From assembly GCA_037144095.1 (NCBI GenBank), contig JBAWXL010000071.1, positions 1 to 17,775 on the forward strand: a stretch of 17,775 nt of DNA. Direction: 5' to 3'. Shown here in pieces: positions 9,301 to 16,160 of the stretch (its first letter is position 1; each line of letters starts with the position of its first letter). The translations under genes were made by a program, and so were the position numbers. The DNA is from CAIXTV01 sp037144095. GTDB lineage: Bacteria > Bacteroidota > Bacteroidia > Bacteroidales > CAIXTV01. Below the pieces are notes generated by a model. It worked only from the letters and a program-made list of their open reading frames with translations. It was not told the DNA's origin and searched no databases.

Positions 9301-12300
9301 AAGTGTAATAATCAAGAGCATTGGTGCTGCCAGCACTTGTAAAGACTGGGTTAATGCTTAAGCTATGTGCATCTTGTCCGGTTCCTGTCCGCAAATCGCC
9401 AATCGTGGTTCTGTCAATGTTACCTGTCTTACCAACTTTTCCGCTTGGAGCATAATAATCATTGTAATCAATAGTAAGGTTTGATATCCCTGCAAGCAAT
9501 ATAGCGTAATGAGTACCTGAACCTCCTGTACGTGCATTGTAAAATATATTATTACGATAATTTCTTGTTGAAGTATTTGCGATATTATATAAAGCTGCAG
9601 TGTTTGAAGAGCCTCCTGCAGCTGTACCACCAATATAAACAGAATTAAAATAAACATTGTTGTTATTGGTTGCTCCACTGGCATCAGCAATACCATTTAT
9701 TTTATACCCCGTTGTTATTCCTACTCCCAAGTTGATAATGTTGTTTGATGTAGTAGTCAATCCATTGCTAAGATAAATACCATCAATTTCACAGCTAGTA
9801 CTACTTGATGATAAGGAAAGACTGTGAATAAAATTTCCTGATATTGAATTGGTACCTGAATTTGCTCCTGAATAAAATATGCCGTACAAATTGACTGCTG
9901 CTGATGAACTTACATTGGTTAAGTTTGAAATAGTATTGCCCGAAACAGTTTGAGTTGTGCCATCTAATGTAGAAGATACAACTATTCCAATCATTGAAGC
10001 ATTGTTTACTGTTCCTGTCTGATTACTCGAAGTTTTAATATCCTTAATGGTGTTATTCTGAATTGTTGCGGAACCTGCAATAGAAGCAATGGGTCGGCAG
10101 CGTGAACCCGTATTGACACCTGTATATGCGTTGGTGCAATTTTGTATCGTATTTCCTGTTATTAAAACCGAACCTGCACTGTTGTTATAAAAACCGTAAA
10201 AATCTTGTTTTTGAAGTGCCAAGTTACCCTGAGTACTAATATTGATGCTATTGGCTGTAGTTAAACTTCCAATTAAATTATTACTAAAAGTAGTAGTTCC
10301 GGTGGCACCTCTGTTATAAGTTGTTTCAAAACCATGAGAGTAGTATGTTGAACCAACAATGGTAATCGAACCAAAATTATTCCCATTAATTAAAACTGTC
10401 CCTGTGCTATTATTTATTATACCATGAGAAGTGGAATAATTATTCGATTGTCCATCAAAAATAACGTTGGGAACGGTAATGTATCCAGAACCACCATTCG
10501 AAACAGCTATAGTAGTTACAACTCCACCGGTTAAGGTAGCAGTGGCTATTGGTGCTGTACCACCAGCCGGAGGGGCGGAAAATGAAATAGCAGGAGGCGA
10601 AGTATAACCACTTCCTCCACCCACACTAGTGATGTCATTATTTACGGCTCCACTGGTTATTGTCGCTGTTGCAGCAGGTATAAGGGTGGTAACTGTTATC
10701 GAACCTGTTCCTGTAGTTGCACCAATTGTATTGCCAATAACATTAACATCCCCCGAATTGATAAATATGCCATCCCACGGATTGTCTTCAACGCTGGTAT
10801 AGCTAATATTTTTAATAACATTATTTTGAACGATACAAGGATTACCGCTACCACCATTTACATAAATTCCGCAAAAATAATGGGTGGTATTTGCATTAAC
10901 TGTAAAAGCAGCACCGCCGCAACTCGCGGCGCTACCGCCAATATAATTACCACTTATAAGATTATTAGTTGAGGTGTTAACACGTATAGGTTGGTAGGTG
11001 AAAGCTCCGGTTGGGACTATTGTAGTAGTTTCATATAAACTATTACCCGAAACAGTCCAGGAATTAGAATAACCACTAATTTGAATACCGTTTGAAGAGA
11101 CGTTTGGATTTAAAAAATTATAAATATTATTATTACTGATTGTAATACTGCTGTTTTCCCTACCCGATGTTCCATAAGAATATATTGCATTAAGTGGTCG
11201 ATTTGAAACACTGTTATATGCGCTACACGTTATATCATTATTTGTTATTGTATTGCTGGTATTACCATTTCCCGATGATGATGTGGAAAAATAAACAACT
11301 CCCATAGTGCTATATGTTTCGGAGCCTTTTAAAGTACACCATTTTACTGTATTATTCTCTGCCGAATTGAAAAAACGTACCGTGTTGGCACTAGCCCCAG
11401 TAGAGGTATTATCTAATACTAAAGATTTTGCCGCTCCTGTTGCATTAACTCTTCCATCAATTGTAACATTATCTGCCCCAATCAAATCAATTAGCGAGGC
11501 ATTCAAATTTCCACCAATTGTCAGCCCTTCAATTGTTGGATAGATAAGTATTGAGCTATAATTTGATGTGCCTTGTGAAGTACTATATCCACTTTGATAA
11601 ATTGTTGCAGAAGCTGTTTCTGTTGTACTTGCTTTTACCCTGATTTCTATTGCACCTGTGTGTGCACCAATGTTTATTTTGTCAAAAACACTTTTCAATG
11701 TAGTATAACTGGCTTGAAAAGCATTATTAATATAGACATCAATATTCAAATTTAATCTTACTTCATAAGCACCCATAGTAGGAGTGGCTGCTCTGTTAGC
11801 TAATGAATAATCGTTAGATATCGTACTTATCGTTGTGCCTGCCAGTGTATAAATACTAGGAATATAATTGGCAGGGGTAGTTCCTCCTGCGACTGCAAAT
11901 GATGGATTTATATTCAAGCTATGGGCATCCATCCCACTGATTATTGGAAGAATTGTTACGTTAGTACTGTTAAAGTATCCTAGTACACCTCCTACTCCGG
12001 GAGCATAGTAATCATTAAAATCTAATGTCAAATTGGTGCTCACACCATAATTAAAATAGATGGCATAGTGTAACTTTGTTAGTGTTGCGTCTTCTGTTGA
12101 CCGGGCATTCATAAAAATATTGTCAGAATAAATATGCGTGTTACCAGAAATGGGTCCGTATAGACAGTATGATTTGTTTGTAATTCCTGGACTTAAGGTG
12201 CCTTCAATGTAAATAGTGTTAAAATTAATATTGCATGCTTGTGATTGCGACCCACCATCGTAAATGCCATAGATTGTTGTAGCAGTGTTTCCACCTAGGT

Positions 12301-14113
12301 TGATGATGTTGTTAGCATAAGTTGCAGAACCAACCGTATTAATGCTGATACCATATAAGGAAGCTGCAGTAGAAGCAGCATTTACTGAAAAGCTATGTAT
12401 AAAATTGTTTGAAATGGCACTAGTACTAGTATTATTTGATACATATAGTCCAATAACGCATCCTGCAAATGAAGCATAAGTGTTTGATAAATAATAAATC
12501 TTATTTCCGGTTACGGTTTTTCCTGTTCCGGTGTTGGTTAGTGTAATTCCGCAAACAGAGGCTGTATTGTTAGTGGCTGTATTTGCATTTGCAATCGTTA
12601 AATCATGGATGGTATTATTGGTAATAGTTCCAATTGTGGACGCAATTCCAGTGACAAGTCCTGCATTAGACGTAGTAGTATTTGTTGTGCTGTTTTTTAG
12701 GTTGGCAATAGTATTTCCTGTAATAGTTAAAGTGCCTGAACCGGAAAAATAAATTCCATATAACAATTGCGCGTATCCTGAGCAAACTGATGATGTATTA
12801 ATACTATTTGCTGTAGATGTACTACCTATAATATTATTGTTTATAGTGTTAGTTCCGGTACCGCTGCAGTAAATTGCATAAAAATTTGTAGGATTTGAGC
12901 TCGTATTGTTTGTGGTTATTGACCCTATATTGTTATTCTGGCAATTTATTGTTCCTGAACCTTGAATGTAAATACCATAAGTGTTTGTTACATTTTCGGT
13001 TGCTATTATAGAAATATTGCCGATTCCGGTAGTAGCACCAATAGTATTACCCGTTGTTGTACCTATGTTGGCTGACCCGCCGCTAACATAAATACCCTTC
13101 CATGGGTCGGTGCTAGAACTTGTAAAAGCAATATTGCTAATGGTGTTATTTTGTAAAGATGAAGCGGTTGTAGTTCCAACATTCAGATAAATACCCTGAA
13201 ATAACTGCGATTTATTATTTATAGTCATGGGTCCACTACCACATTGTACTGCTGTGCCTCCGATGTAATTTCCTGAGACAATAAAGTTATTCCCATTTGT
13301 ATTGTCAATTCTTATCCCGTTATAGTTATATGCATCCTGACTTGGTGTTATCGTTGCGGAGGCATAAAAATTATTGCCGCTAATGGTCCAATCGGTATTT
13401 CCACCTGACAAAAAGATTCCACAGCTACTGCTATTGGGATTTATAAAATCACTGAAATTGTTGTTTGTGATGCTGACACTACTATTATTGGTAGCCGACG
13501 AAGTATTTGTTCCCAGTCCGTAAATTCCATTATAAAAGTAAGAACTACCTTTATTTATATCGCAATTATCAATGGTATTATTATCATTACCTGTAGTTCC
13601 CGTGGTGGTACTAAACAAAATGATACCATTGCTTGCGCTACTGTTCACACCATGTATTTTGCAATACTTGACGGTATTATAAGTAGCATCGTTGATAAAC
13701 CTGAAGACTGAGCCCCCTGTATTCGTGTTACTAATAACCAAATCTTTCGAGCTTCCTGTAGCATTCACTCGGCCATCAATAGTTACATTATCCGCCCCAT
13801 TCAGGTCGATTAATGCAGCTGCCACATTGCCACTAATAGTATATCCTGTTGAAGTGGGATAAATAGTAACAGAGCTGTAGTTTGCACTTCCGGTGCCACT
13901 TGCATTTAGAGCTGCAGAAGCGGTTTCGCTAGTGTTTGAAATAATTTGCAAGGTAATAGCCCCTGATACTGTACCTGCATTTATGGCATCAAATGCAGAT
14001 TTTAGTGTAGAGTAATTGCCTGATGTTCCAACGGTTTTGGTGGTTTGTGCCTTAAGCTGTATCATGAGTATACTCAGCACAAAAATCATTATTGAGTTAA
14101 TCCTATAATTCAT
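3314..14113 (-). CDS. Giant T9SS-secreted beta-helix surface protein, 3599 aa, with dockerin-like and cohesin-like regions
   Basis: This is an uninterrupted frame with a signal peptide (MNYRINSIMIFVLSILMIQL, then KAQ). Residues about 25-785 and 786-1630 are two copies of a right-handed parallel beta-helix module; both carry NVTIDGRVNATG and many N/G-rich rungs (nnTIsnn). Three repeats of the pattern TWxG...NWxGGVP begin near residues 1638, 2109 and 2746, each leading into beta-solenoid sequence (LTLTNGTLTVGSNTLTI). A beta domain from YTFGN to YWTLG occurs twice (about 1973-2100 and 2610-2735). Near 3182-3360 lie a small prealbumin-like region (NGLPPGTYEIVV) and a dockerin-like stretch (GDVTGSGN). 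A cohesin-like domain covers about 3363-3500. The T9SS type A tail covers about 3510-3599 (HPNPFVGNTL, GVYMAKLSV). The protein is probably anchored on or released from the outer membrane as an adhesin or matrix protein; no catalytic residues were recognised. Confidence 0.93.
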   Translation of the reverse strand: MNYRINSIMIFVLSILMIQLKAQTTKTVGTSGNYSTLKSAFDAINAGTVSGAITLQIISNTSETASAALNASGTGSANYSSVTIYPTSTGYTISGNVAAALIDLNGADNVTIDGRVNATGSSKDLVISNTNTGGSVFRFINDATYNTVKYCKIHGVNSSASNGIILFSTTTGTTGNDNNTIDNCDINKGSSYFYNGIYGLGTNTSSATNNSSVSITNNNFSDFINPNSSSCGIFLSGGNTDWTISGNNFYASATITPSQDAYNYNGIRIDNTNGNNFIVSGNYIGGTAVQCGSGPMTINNKSQLFQGIYLNVGTTTASSLQNNTISNIAFTSSSTDPWKGIYVSGGSANIGTTTGNTIGATTGIGNISIIATENVTNTYGIYIQGSGTINCQNNNIGSITTNNTSSNPTNFYAIYCSGTGTNTINNNIIGSTSTANSINTSSVCSGYAQLLYGIYFSGSGTLTITGNTIANLKNSTTNTTTSNAGLVTGIASTIGTITNNTIHDLTIANANTATNNTASVCGITLTNTGTGKTVTGNKIYYLSNTYASFAGCVIGLYVSNNTSTSAISNNFIHSFSVNAASTAASLYGISINTVGSATYANNIINLGGNTATTIYGIYDGGSQSQACNINFNTIYIEGTLSPGITNKSYCLYGPISGNTHIYSDNIFMNARSTEDATLTKLHYAIYFNYGVSTNLTLDFNDYYAPGVGGVLGYFNSTNVTILPIISGMDAHSLNINPSFAVAGGTTPANYIPSIYTLAGTTISTISNDYSLANRAATPTMGAYEVRLNLNIDVYINNAFQASYTTLKSVFDKINIGAHTGAIEIRVKASTTETASATIYQSGYSTSQGTSNYSSILIYPTIEGLTIGGNLNASLIDLIGADNVTIDGRVNATGAAKSLVLDNTSTGASANTVRFFNSAENNTVKWCTLKGSETYSTMGVVYFSTSSSGNGNTSNTITNNDITCSAYNSVSNRPLNAIYSYGTSGRENSSITISNNNIYNFLNPNVSSNGIQISGYSNSWTVSGNSLYETTTIVPTGAFTYQPIRVNTSTNNLISGNYIGGSAASCGGAAFTVNANTTHYFCGIYVNGGSGNPCIVQNNVIKNISYTSVEDNPWDGIFINSGDVNVIGNTIGATTGTGSITVTTLIPAATATITSGAVNNDITSVGGGSGYTSPPAISFSAPPAGGTAPIATATLTGGVVTTIAVSNGGSGYITVPNVIFDGQSNNYSTSHGIINNSTGTVLINGNNFGSITIVGSTYYSHGFETTYNRGATGTTTFSNNLIGSLTTANSINISTQGNLALQKQDFYGFYNNSAGSVLITGNTIQNCTNAYTGVNTGSRCRPIASIAGSATIQNNTIKDIKTSSNQTGTVNNASMIGIVVSSTLDGTTQTVSGNTISNLTNVSSSAAVNLYGIFYSGANSGTNSISGNFIHSLSLSSSSTSCEIDGIYLSNGLTTTSNNIINLGVGITTGYKINGIADASGATNNNNVYFNSVYIGGTAAGGSSNTAALYNIANTSTRNYRNNIFYNARTGGSGTHYAILLAGISNLTIDYNDYYAPSGKVGKTGNIDRTTIGDLRTGTGQDAHSLSINPVFTSAGSTNALDYYTSASLPAVSGTGITNDYDGLTRGATPKMGALEVNNYTWQGGTSTDFGTASNWSGGVVPPGGADIYFAASPSRDCVLDQNRTLGNITNAQSTYKFVVNGNQLTINGDLLFTNSAQINASATSSMVVFAGTNAQNIPSGSFVSNTIDGLTINNANGLTLNGDLTINSSIALIAGNFAIGPNALTFNGVVTTMTGTVTGGSSTNMIIGGSGTVINMPSFVLNNLTINRANGVSLYGNVNLVGALTLTNGTLTVGSNTLTISGTAPTRTSGNIDASNAGATLLFNNSSAITLPASIFTGAVNNLTLSGAGGITAVNDFTVNGVLNLSASNPSPVKGILDIGANTLTMGANATTIGVGDVTGIVKRTSFALNTPYTFGNKFTTMNFAVGPLPTSISFKIVLTSSEPSWMTTTVGVYRYYDIIRDAGTYTATRLTLNLHYLDTELNSAPETTLDFFDDLVSAPNTVTDRGRSNDNSTDNWIGLSGLGLPYVANTSFDFRYWTLGTRNTGNTSTWISGGAVLTDWTLPGNWNGGVPTATSDVVIPSINIGIHADNPTLPTSTTINTLNILVGGVLNSLDGSPTLTVDGAAGAWENAGTFNAGTSTVIFTNPNATMADPTNFNNVTIADGASLTLGTNNIMRIGGALSLSNSGVLNAAGNNNTIEYNGTSSQAIINPNGSPSGYYNLILSGSGDKTMPSSTLAIAGYFLTTATDLATVTLTANNSITVAGDVTIEQNSTFITGAYNHNFGSNFHNQGTFTASTGSTITMNGSSSQMINGGITTNFYNLAINNSSGVNLFTDANVSNTLTLTNGDLSVGETTLGINGAISKTSGLIQTGATSSLSFGGSAALTLANNLFASTPSINNLTVNRSGGVSLGNQNMTVNGLLNLSAGTLTVGANTLTINGSSPTRTSGAIDASNANATLTFSNPNAIVLPASIFNSAVNNLSITGTGGVTASSDFTINGILNLQNANPSDIKGSLDMGADTLTMGGLATTVGIGDVTGYVKRTSFVVNTPYTFGNEYTTINLAAGGTLPSRICVNIVLTPTHILMPDAINRYYDISQTGSDNSTLTMINLHYLDSELNGATKSNLDIFDYHVSQTPHSLDDHGRSNEDFVNNWVGVANRRLTYIAPTSLFPSKYWTLGTSTSASYTWLGANSSEWTNADNWEGGVPHAGNHAFIPDASTTLFSPTLPNVDTTTLGLLTIQPGGVLNVAGGNPKLTLNGSVGAWDNLGTFNPGTSTIIFTNANATTSDPTNFYNLTIASNAKLSLGTNNIMRIAGALTLAGTGGSQGVLNAAINENTVEFNGSDAQTIPNPNGSTPGYHNLILSGDGAKTLPATLDIVDEFINNGTVDFGTGTVNLDGNSLYGQEISGTSPSIFYNLTLNNSGYGASLNVNAGVSNALTLTNGKLTIGNYDLTLGVSASISGSNSSNYIITNGTGVLSQIVSNNAADVLYPIGLASSYLPLYIQLTSGSAADNIKARVGDGLYTSYNSSNFPTGSLISSNVITKTWFLQEGIAGGSNATVKVQWNAADQGTSFDNSKCNMSVYNGSAWKYTTSSAVSGAGPYTQSVCGITSFSPLGVFEQTLSGNINYYNVSNTSLTSGITAKLFQSNVQVGNDYSVTNGTYQFNGLPPGTYEIVVSSTSSTNGAVNGTDAAQVNAWGTHPFTIEKVRFYAGDVTGSGNVADNFFSSLDPQRIMSNFVNGTSFNRLAWMFWVVGDEVSTNSAPAVLYPSITLDVGSNTSANLYGLCTGDFNRSFVPTGAKTAGSTLDLIQTGDIQTGMQQEFDLPIHIINAATVGAISLVLDFPADLLEIQDVVINGADGELKWTVKNNQLRIAWYSSAPLNLNAGDQLLYLHVKTTDAFNSGSTVQFSLAESPANELADGQFEPISNAILGIDALNAPSLSVQEQDNLNTLNMSNHPNPFVGNTLINYTLPFSGKVSLEIFNLVGSSLVSLLSEEQLEGKHSIKFNAAALPSGVYMAKLSVGNENNKITQTIKLINNK
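5870..8640 (-). repeat. Internal duplication of a beta-solenoid plus YTFG...YWTLG block within the giant gene
   Basis: Two segments about 1.91 kb apart encode closely similar protein: roughly 7760-8640 and 5870-6700. Both contain an (S/N)TLTI(S/N)G..PTRTSG stretch, LPASIF, GVGDVTG or GIGDVTG followed by VKRTSF, TPYTFGN, a RYYDI strand, a LNLHYLD or INLHYLD strand, GRSN and YWTLG. Each is followed by a TWxG...NWxGGVP motif. The copies differ by many substitutions, so the duplication is not recent. Confidence 0.7.
9500..14000 (-). repeat. Duplicated parallel beta-helix module at the N-terminal half of the giant protein
   Basis: The beginning of each module matches over a long stretch: ETASA, NYSS..IYPT, (G/N)..AALIDL or ASLIDL, GADNVTIDGRVNATG, NNTVK.C, GNYIGG, GNTIGATTG and SLNINP or SLSINP near the end. 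Corresponding points are about 2.32 kb (773 residues) apart. The second copy is longer because of an extra segment at about 10440-10685. Confidence 0.7.
10440..10685 (-). other. Inserted glycine-rich GGSGY module inside the second beta-helix copy
   Basis: Between GNTIGATTGTGSITV and the next beta-helix rungs, the second module carries about 75-80 extra residues. These contain two GSGY motifs (GGGSGYTSPPAISF and NGGSGYITVPNVIF) flanking TAPIATATLTGGVV. The first module continues directly from GNTIGATTG to helix rungs without it. Paired 'GGSGY..(P)P.(I/V).F' repeats of this kind occur in phage structural and bacterial secreted proteins. Here the segment looks like a small beta domain inserted in, or looped out from, the helix. 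Confidence 0.6.
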
Positions 14114-14163
14114 AATAAATAGTTTTTAAATTACATATTCTGCTGTTACCAAAATAAAAAAGT

Positions 14164-14245
14164 CAAAAGTAATATGTAACATGATGAAATGCTGTAGGAT
14201 ATATCTGATATTCTTGTAGGATATGCCTGAAATTTTTGTAAGGAT
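14164..14245 (-). promoter_or_regulatory. Promoter of the giant gene with three 22-bp-spaced direct repeats
   Basis: The -7 box on the minus strand is TACTTTTG (14164-14171), about 50 bp before the ATG at 14113. Exactly 20 bp upstream starts the first of three plus-strand repeats: CTGTAGGAT (14192), TTGTAGGAT (14214) and TTGTAAGGAT (14236), at exact 22-bp steps. The parts between repeats are also alike (CTGATATT, CTGAAATTT). No TTTG -33 box is present at 19 bp, as expected for an activator-dependent promoter. The layout matches 3103-3183 position for position. Confidence 0.65.
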
Positions 14246-14687
14246 TATCTTACATGTATAATTTTCTTTATCCTGAAATAAAAATTTACTTAAAACAGAG
14301 ATATACAGCCATATAAGCAACTTACAAGAAGCAGCTGAATCCTTTTAAAAATGAATCTCCTAAAACAAATAACTCTGGATATTGAATATCTGGAAAGTTA
14401 AATGGATAAATTACCATTTAATTGTAAGTAAATTTCGTAGAATAGTATCGATTTCAAAACAAATATTCATTCATGTTTTCCGAAAAACCTTTTTTGTTCC
14501 ATGTAAATGATGATTTTTAACCGATTTTACTATTAAATCTATTAAAACTAATTATTATAGTCATTAGACATAAAATATAGCTTGCAAAAAGAATATTGAA
14601 AACCTCATTGCTGGCAATTCATGCAGCAACAAAGAATAACAGAATATCAGAATAATTAACCCTCTCAGCAAAAAGCAGAGGTCAATC
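14246..14687. other. Gap without recognisable genes
   Basis: This AT-rich sequence lies between the giant gene's promoter and the flavoprotein gene. No frame with protein-like composition and no RNA gene was seen. The only structure is a weak hairpin near 14663-14683, CCTCT paired with AGAGG, just after the flavoprotein stop. It has a small bulged inner stem and no clear T-run, so it is at best a weak terminator. Confidence 0.5.
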
Positions 14688-15323
14688 CTATCTAATGAAA
14701 TTAGTGATTTCTTTAATCTCTTTCTGAGGAGCAACAATGCTCTGCGCCGTAGCCTTTTTCATCCTGAGCAACCAGGCCATATTTTTCCCCAACACCCGCA
14801 TAATCTGCACACCTTCGGCATCTTGCACCACTTCGCCCACATTTCGGCCATGAATCACATTCCAATAGTTGGCAGTGGCCAAAATCATTTCCGAATAAGT
14901 AAGATAATGATTCAAATTGTCAAAAGTCACCGAACCACCCGTCCGACGAACCGCAACCACGGCGGCTCCCACTTTGTGGCGAAAAAAATTACCATTGGCT
15001 CCCGAAACAAAAAACAGCCGGTCTAAAAAGCATTTCATGGTTCCCGCAATACCTGCATAATATACCGGCGAACCCAAAATAATACCATCAGCCTCTTTTA
15101 TTTGCTGAATCCATTCGTTGAGCGGATCGTTCGAAATAGTGCATTTTTCGTCTTTGTTTGTCGCACATTTGTAGCAAGCCAAACAACCGTGCACCATTTT
15201 ATGTCCAATCTGTATAATCTCAAATTCAATACCTTGCGCTTTCAATTCGTTTCCAACGATGCTCAGTGCATGAAATGTATTCCCTTCATTCCGAGGGCTT
15301 CCGTTAATTGCTATTACTTTCAT
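14688..15323 (-). CDS. NADPH-dependent FMN reductase / iron-sulfur flavoprotein family, 211 aa
   Basis: This is a flavodoxin-fold reductase. Residues 7-17 (NGSPRNEGNTF) are the FMN-phosphate loop, 84-94 (GSPVYYAGIAG) the second FMN-contacting loop, and 126-130 (RRTGG) a further conserved element. Cysteines 47, 50, 53 and 61 form CX2CX2CX7C, the compact motif of iron-sulfur flavoproteins that ligates a [4Fe-4S] cluster, so it may pass electrons between the cluster and FMN. The length is normal for the family, it has no signal peptide, and it should be cytoplasmic. The ATG at 15323 sits right before the first beta strand (MKVIAINGSP), as usual. A weak -7 match (TATACTTG, 15345-15352) lies 21 bp upstream. 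The physiological electron donor and acceptor cannot be told; neighbours give no hint. Confidence 0.9.
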   Translation of the reverse strand: MKVIAINGSPRNEGNTFHALSIVGNELKAQGIEFEIIQIGHKMVHGCLACYKCATNKDEKCTISNDPLNEWIQQIKEADGIILGSPVYYAGIAGTMKCFLDRLFFVSGANGNFFRHKVGAAVVAVRRTGGSVTFDNLNHYLTYSEMILATANYWNVIHGRNVGEVVQDAEGVQIMRVLGKNMAWLLRMKKATAQSIVAPQKEIKEITNFIR

Positions 15324-15406
15324 TTGATGATATTAATTAGGCTACAAGTATACAATAAAATTGAATAGAAAGACTTGTTAAAAGAAATTCTTATTATTTA
15401 TCGGAA

Positions 15407-15811
15407 CTATAATATGACTTCTTTTATAAACTGATTATAATTAACTATTTTAGTTTCGAAATGCGTTCCTAAAGCCAATAAGTCAAAGTCTTCAGTAATC
15501 AAATAATCAGCCTCTCCATCTTTAGCAAGATTTAAAAGAAAATTATCTTTCTTATCTCTGCAAATTTCTGTTTTTGATTTAGTAAGCACCATTATTTTAA
15601 TACTATCAAGAAGATCAAGCAATGTAAATACCCTTTGCTCAGTAAATAATTTCTCAAATTTCGGTCGTCTAATAACTTCAATTAATTCGCTATACGATTC
15701 TTTGCTGAAAAGAATAGTAAAACGTTTATCCGACAGCCATTCAATTAATTTAGGACTACTTTTCCCAATAAGAGCAATAATAAAAACATTGGTATCAATA
15801 ACTATTCTCAT
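15407..15811 (-). CDS. PIN-domain ribonuclease toxin (COG1569-like), 134 aa
   Basis: PIN-domain toxins are Mg2+-dependent endoribonucleases. The start chosen is the ATG at 15811 (MRIVIDTNVF), which places the first beta strand and Asp6 at the N-terminus as in the family; the frame is open up to an ATG at 15850. Acidic residues fit the active site: Asp6, Glu42 (YSELIEV), Asp89 (RDKKDNFLL), Asp102 (EADYLITED) and Asp108. The RRPKF motif and the final strand are also typical of this putative toxin family. The start lies inside the last codons of the upstream gene, overlapping it by 17 nt, which indicates translational coupling with the antitoxin. No key acidic residue is missing, so the toxin looks intact. 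Its RNA target cannot be read from sequence. Confidence 0.88.
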   Translation of the reverse strand: MRIVIDTNVFIIALIGKSSPKLIEWLSDKRFTILFSKESYSELIEVIRRPKFEKLFTEQRVFTLLDLLDSIKIMVLTKSKTEICRDKKDNFLLNLAKDGEADYLITEDFDLLALGTHFETKIVNYNQFIKEVIL

Positions 15812-16043
15812 TTGTCTTATTTCCTTGTTCATAGCGCTTTTGACGAACAATTTCTACCTCGTTCAGAACATCTTCAGAACTTAAGTCGTTTTTTTTCAAT
15901 TCAGACAATAATTGTTTGAATCTTGCTTTATAAGTATCTTTTTCCAAGGCTTTTACAATGGCTAATTTTTGGCTTGAGCTGCATTGCTCAACTATTGAAA
16001 GCAATTGGTCGAAGTCTAATTTAATATTCACTGTGTGAAGCAT
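15795..16043 (-). CDS. Cognate antitoxin of the PIN toxin, 82 aa
   Basis: This small, charged, mostly helical protein starts at the ATG at 16043. It lies directly upstream of, and overlaps by 17 nt, the PIN-toxin gene, which is the classical type II order (antitoxin first). Residues about 10-50 resemble a helical segment (QLLSIVEQCSSSQKLAIVKA, then LEKD). Residues 51-80 (LKKNDLSSEDVLNEVEIVRQ) form the acidic/basic tail expected to bind the toxin. No ribbon-helix-helix or AbrB motif was recognised with confidence, so its DNA-binding ability is uncertain. The pairing is inferred mainly from position and overlap. A 10-bp palindrome on its promoter could be the autoregulatory operator. Confidence 0.75.
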   Translation of the reverse strand: MLHTVNIKLDFDQLLSIVEQCSSSQKLAIVKALEKDTYKARFKQLLSELKKNDLSSEDVLNEVEIVRQKRYEQGNKTNENSY

Positions 16044-16055
16044 AATAAGTAATTT

Positions 16056-16068
16056 ATTTGCAAATTTA
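16056..16068 (-). promoter_or_regulatory. Promoter -7 box of the toxin-antitoxin pair with overlapping palindrome
   Basis: On the minus strand, TAAATTTG (16061-16068) is a perfect -7 box 17 bp before the antitoxin ATG. It overlaps the perfect 10-bp palindrome ATTTGCAAAT (16056-16065), a plausible operator for repression by the antitoxin or toxin-antitoxin complex. No good -33 TTTG was found 19 bp upstream. Confidence 0.45.
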
Positions 16069-16098
16069 TAAAAATTCTATTGATATTTGATGTAAGTG

Positions 16099-16115
16099 AA
16101 ATTGAAATTCAATTT
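16099..16115 (-). terminator. Weak AT-rich hairpin after the 29-residue-repeat gene
   Basis: AAATTGA (16099-16105) and TCAATTT (16109-16115) form a 7-bp stem with a 3-base loop. It starts about 45 bp beyond the stop at 16161 and lies before the toxin-antitoxin promoter. The stem is almost all A/T and lacks a T-run, so a terminator role is only suggested by position. Confidence 0.25.
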
Positions 16116-16160
16116 TAGCTTCTATCCCTATTTGAAATTCAGTTGATTATAGTATCCCTC

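Noticed and set aside
14126..14320. Minus-strand 64-aa frame upstream of the giant gene
   Set aside because: It covers the direct repeats and the -7 box of the promoter; its similarity to the frame at 3083-3310 comes from the shared regulatory repeats, not from coding.
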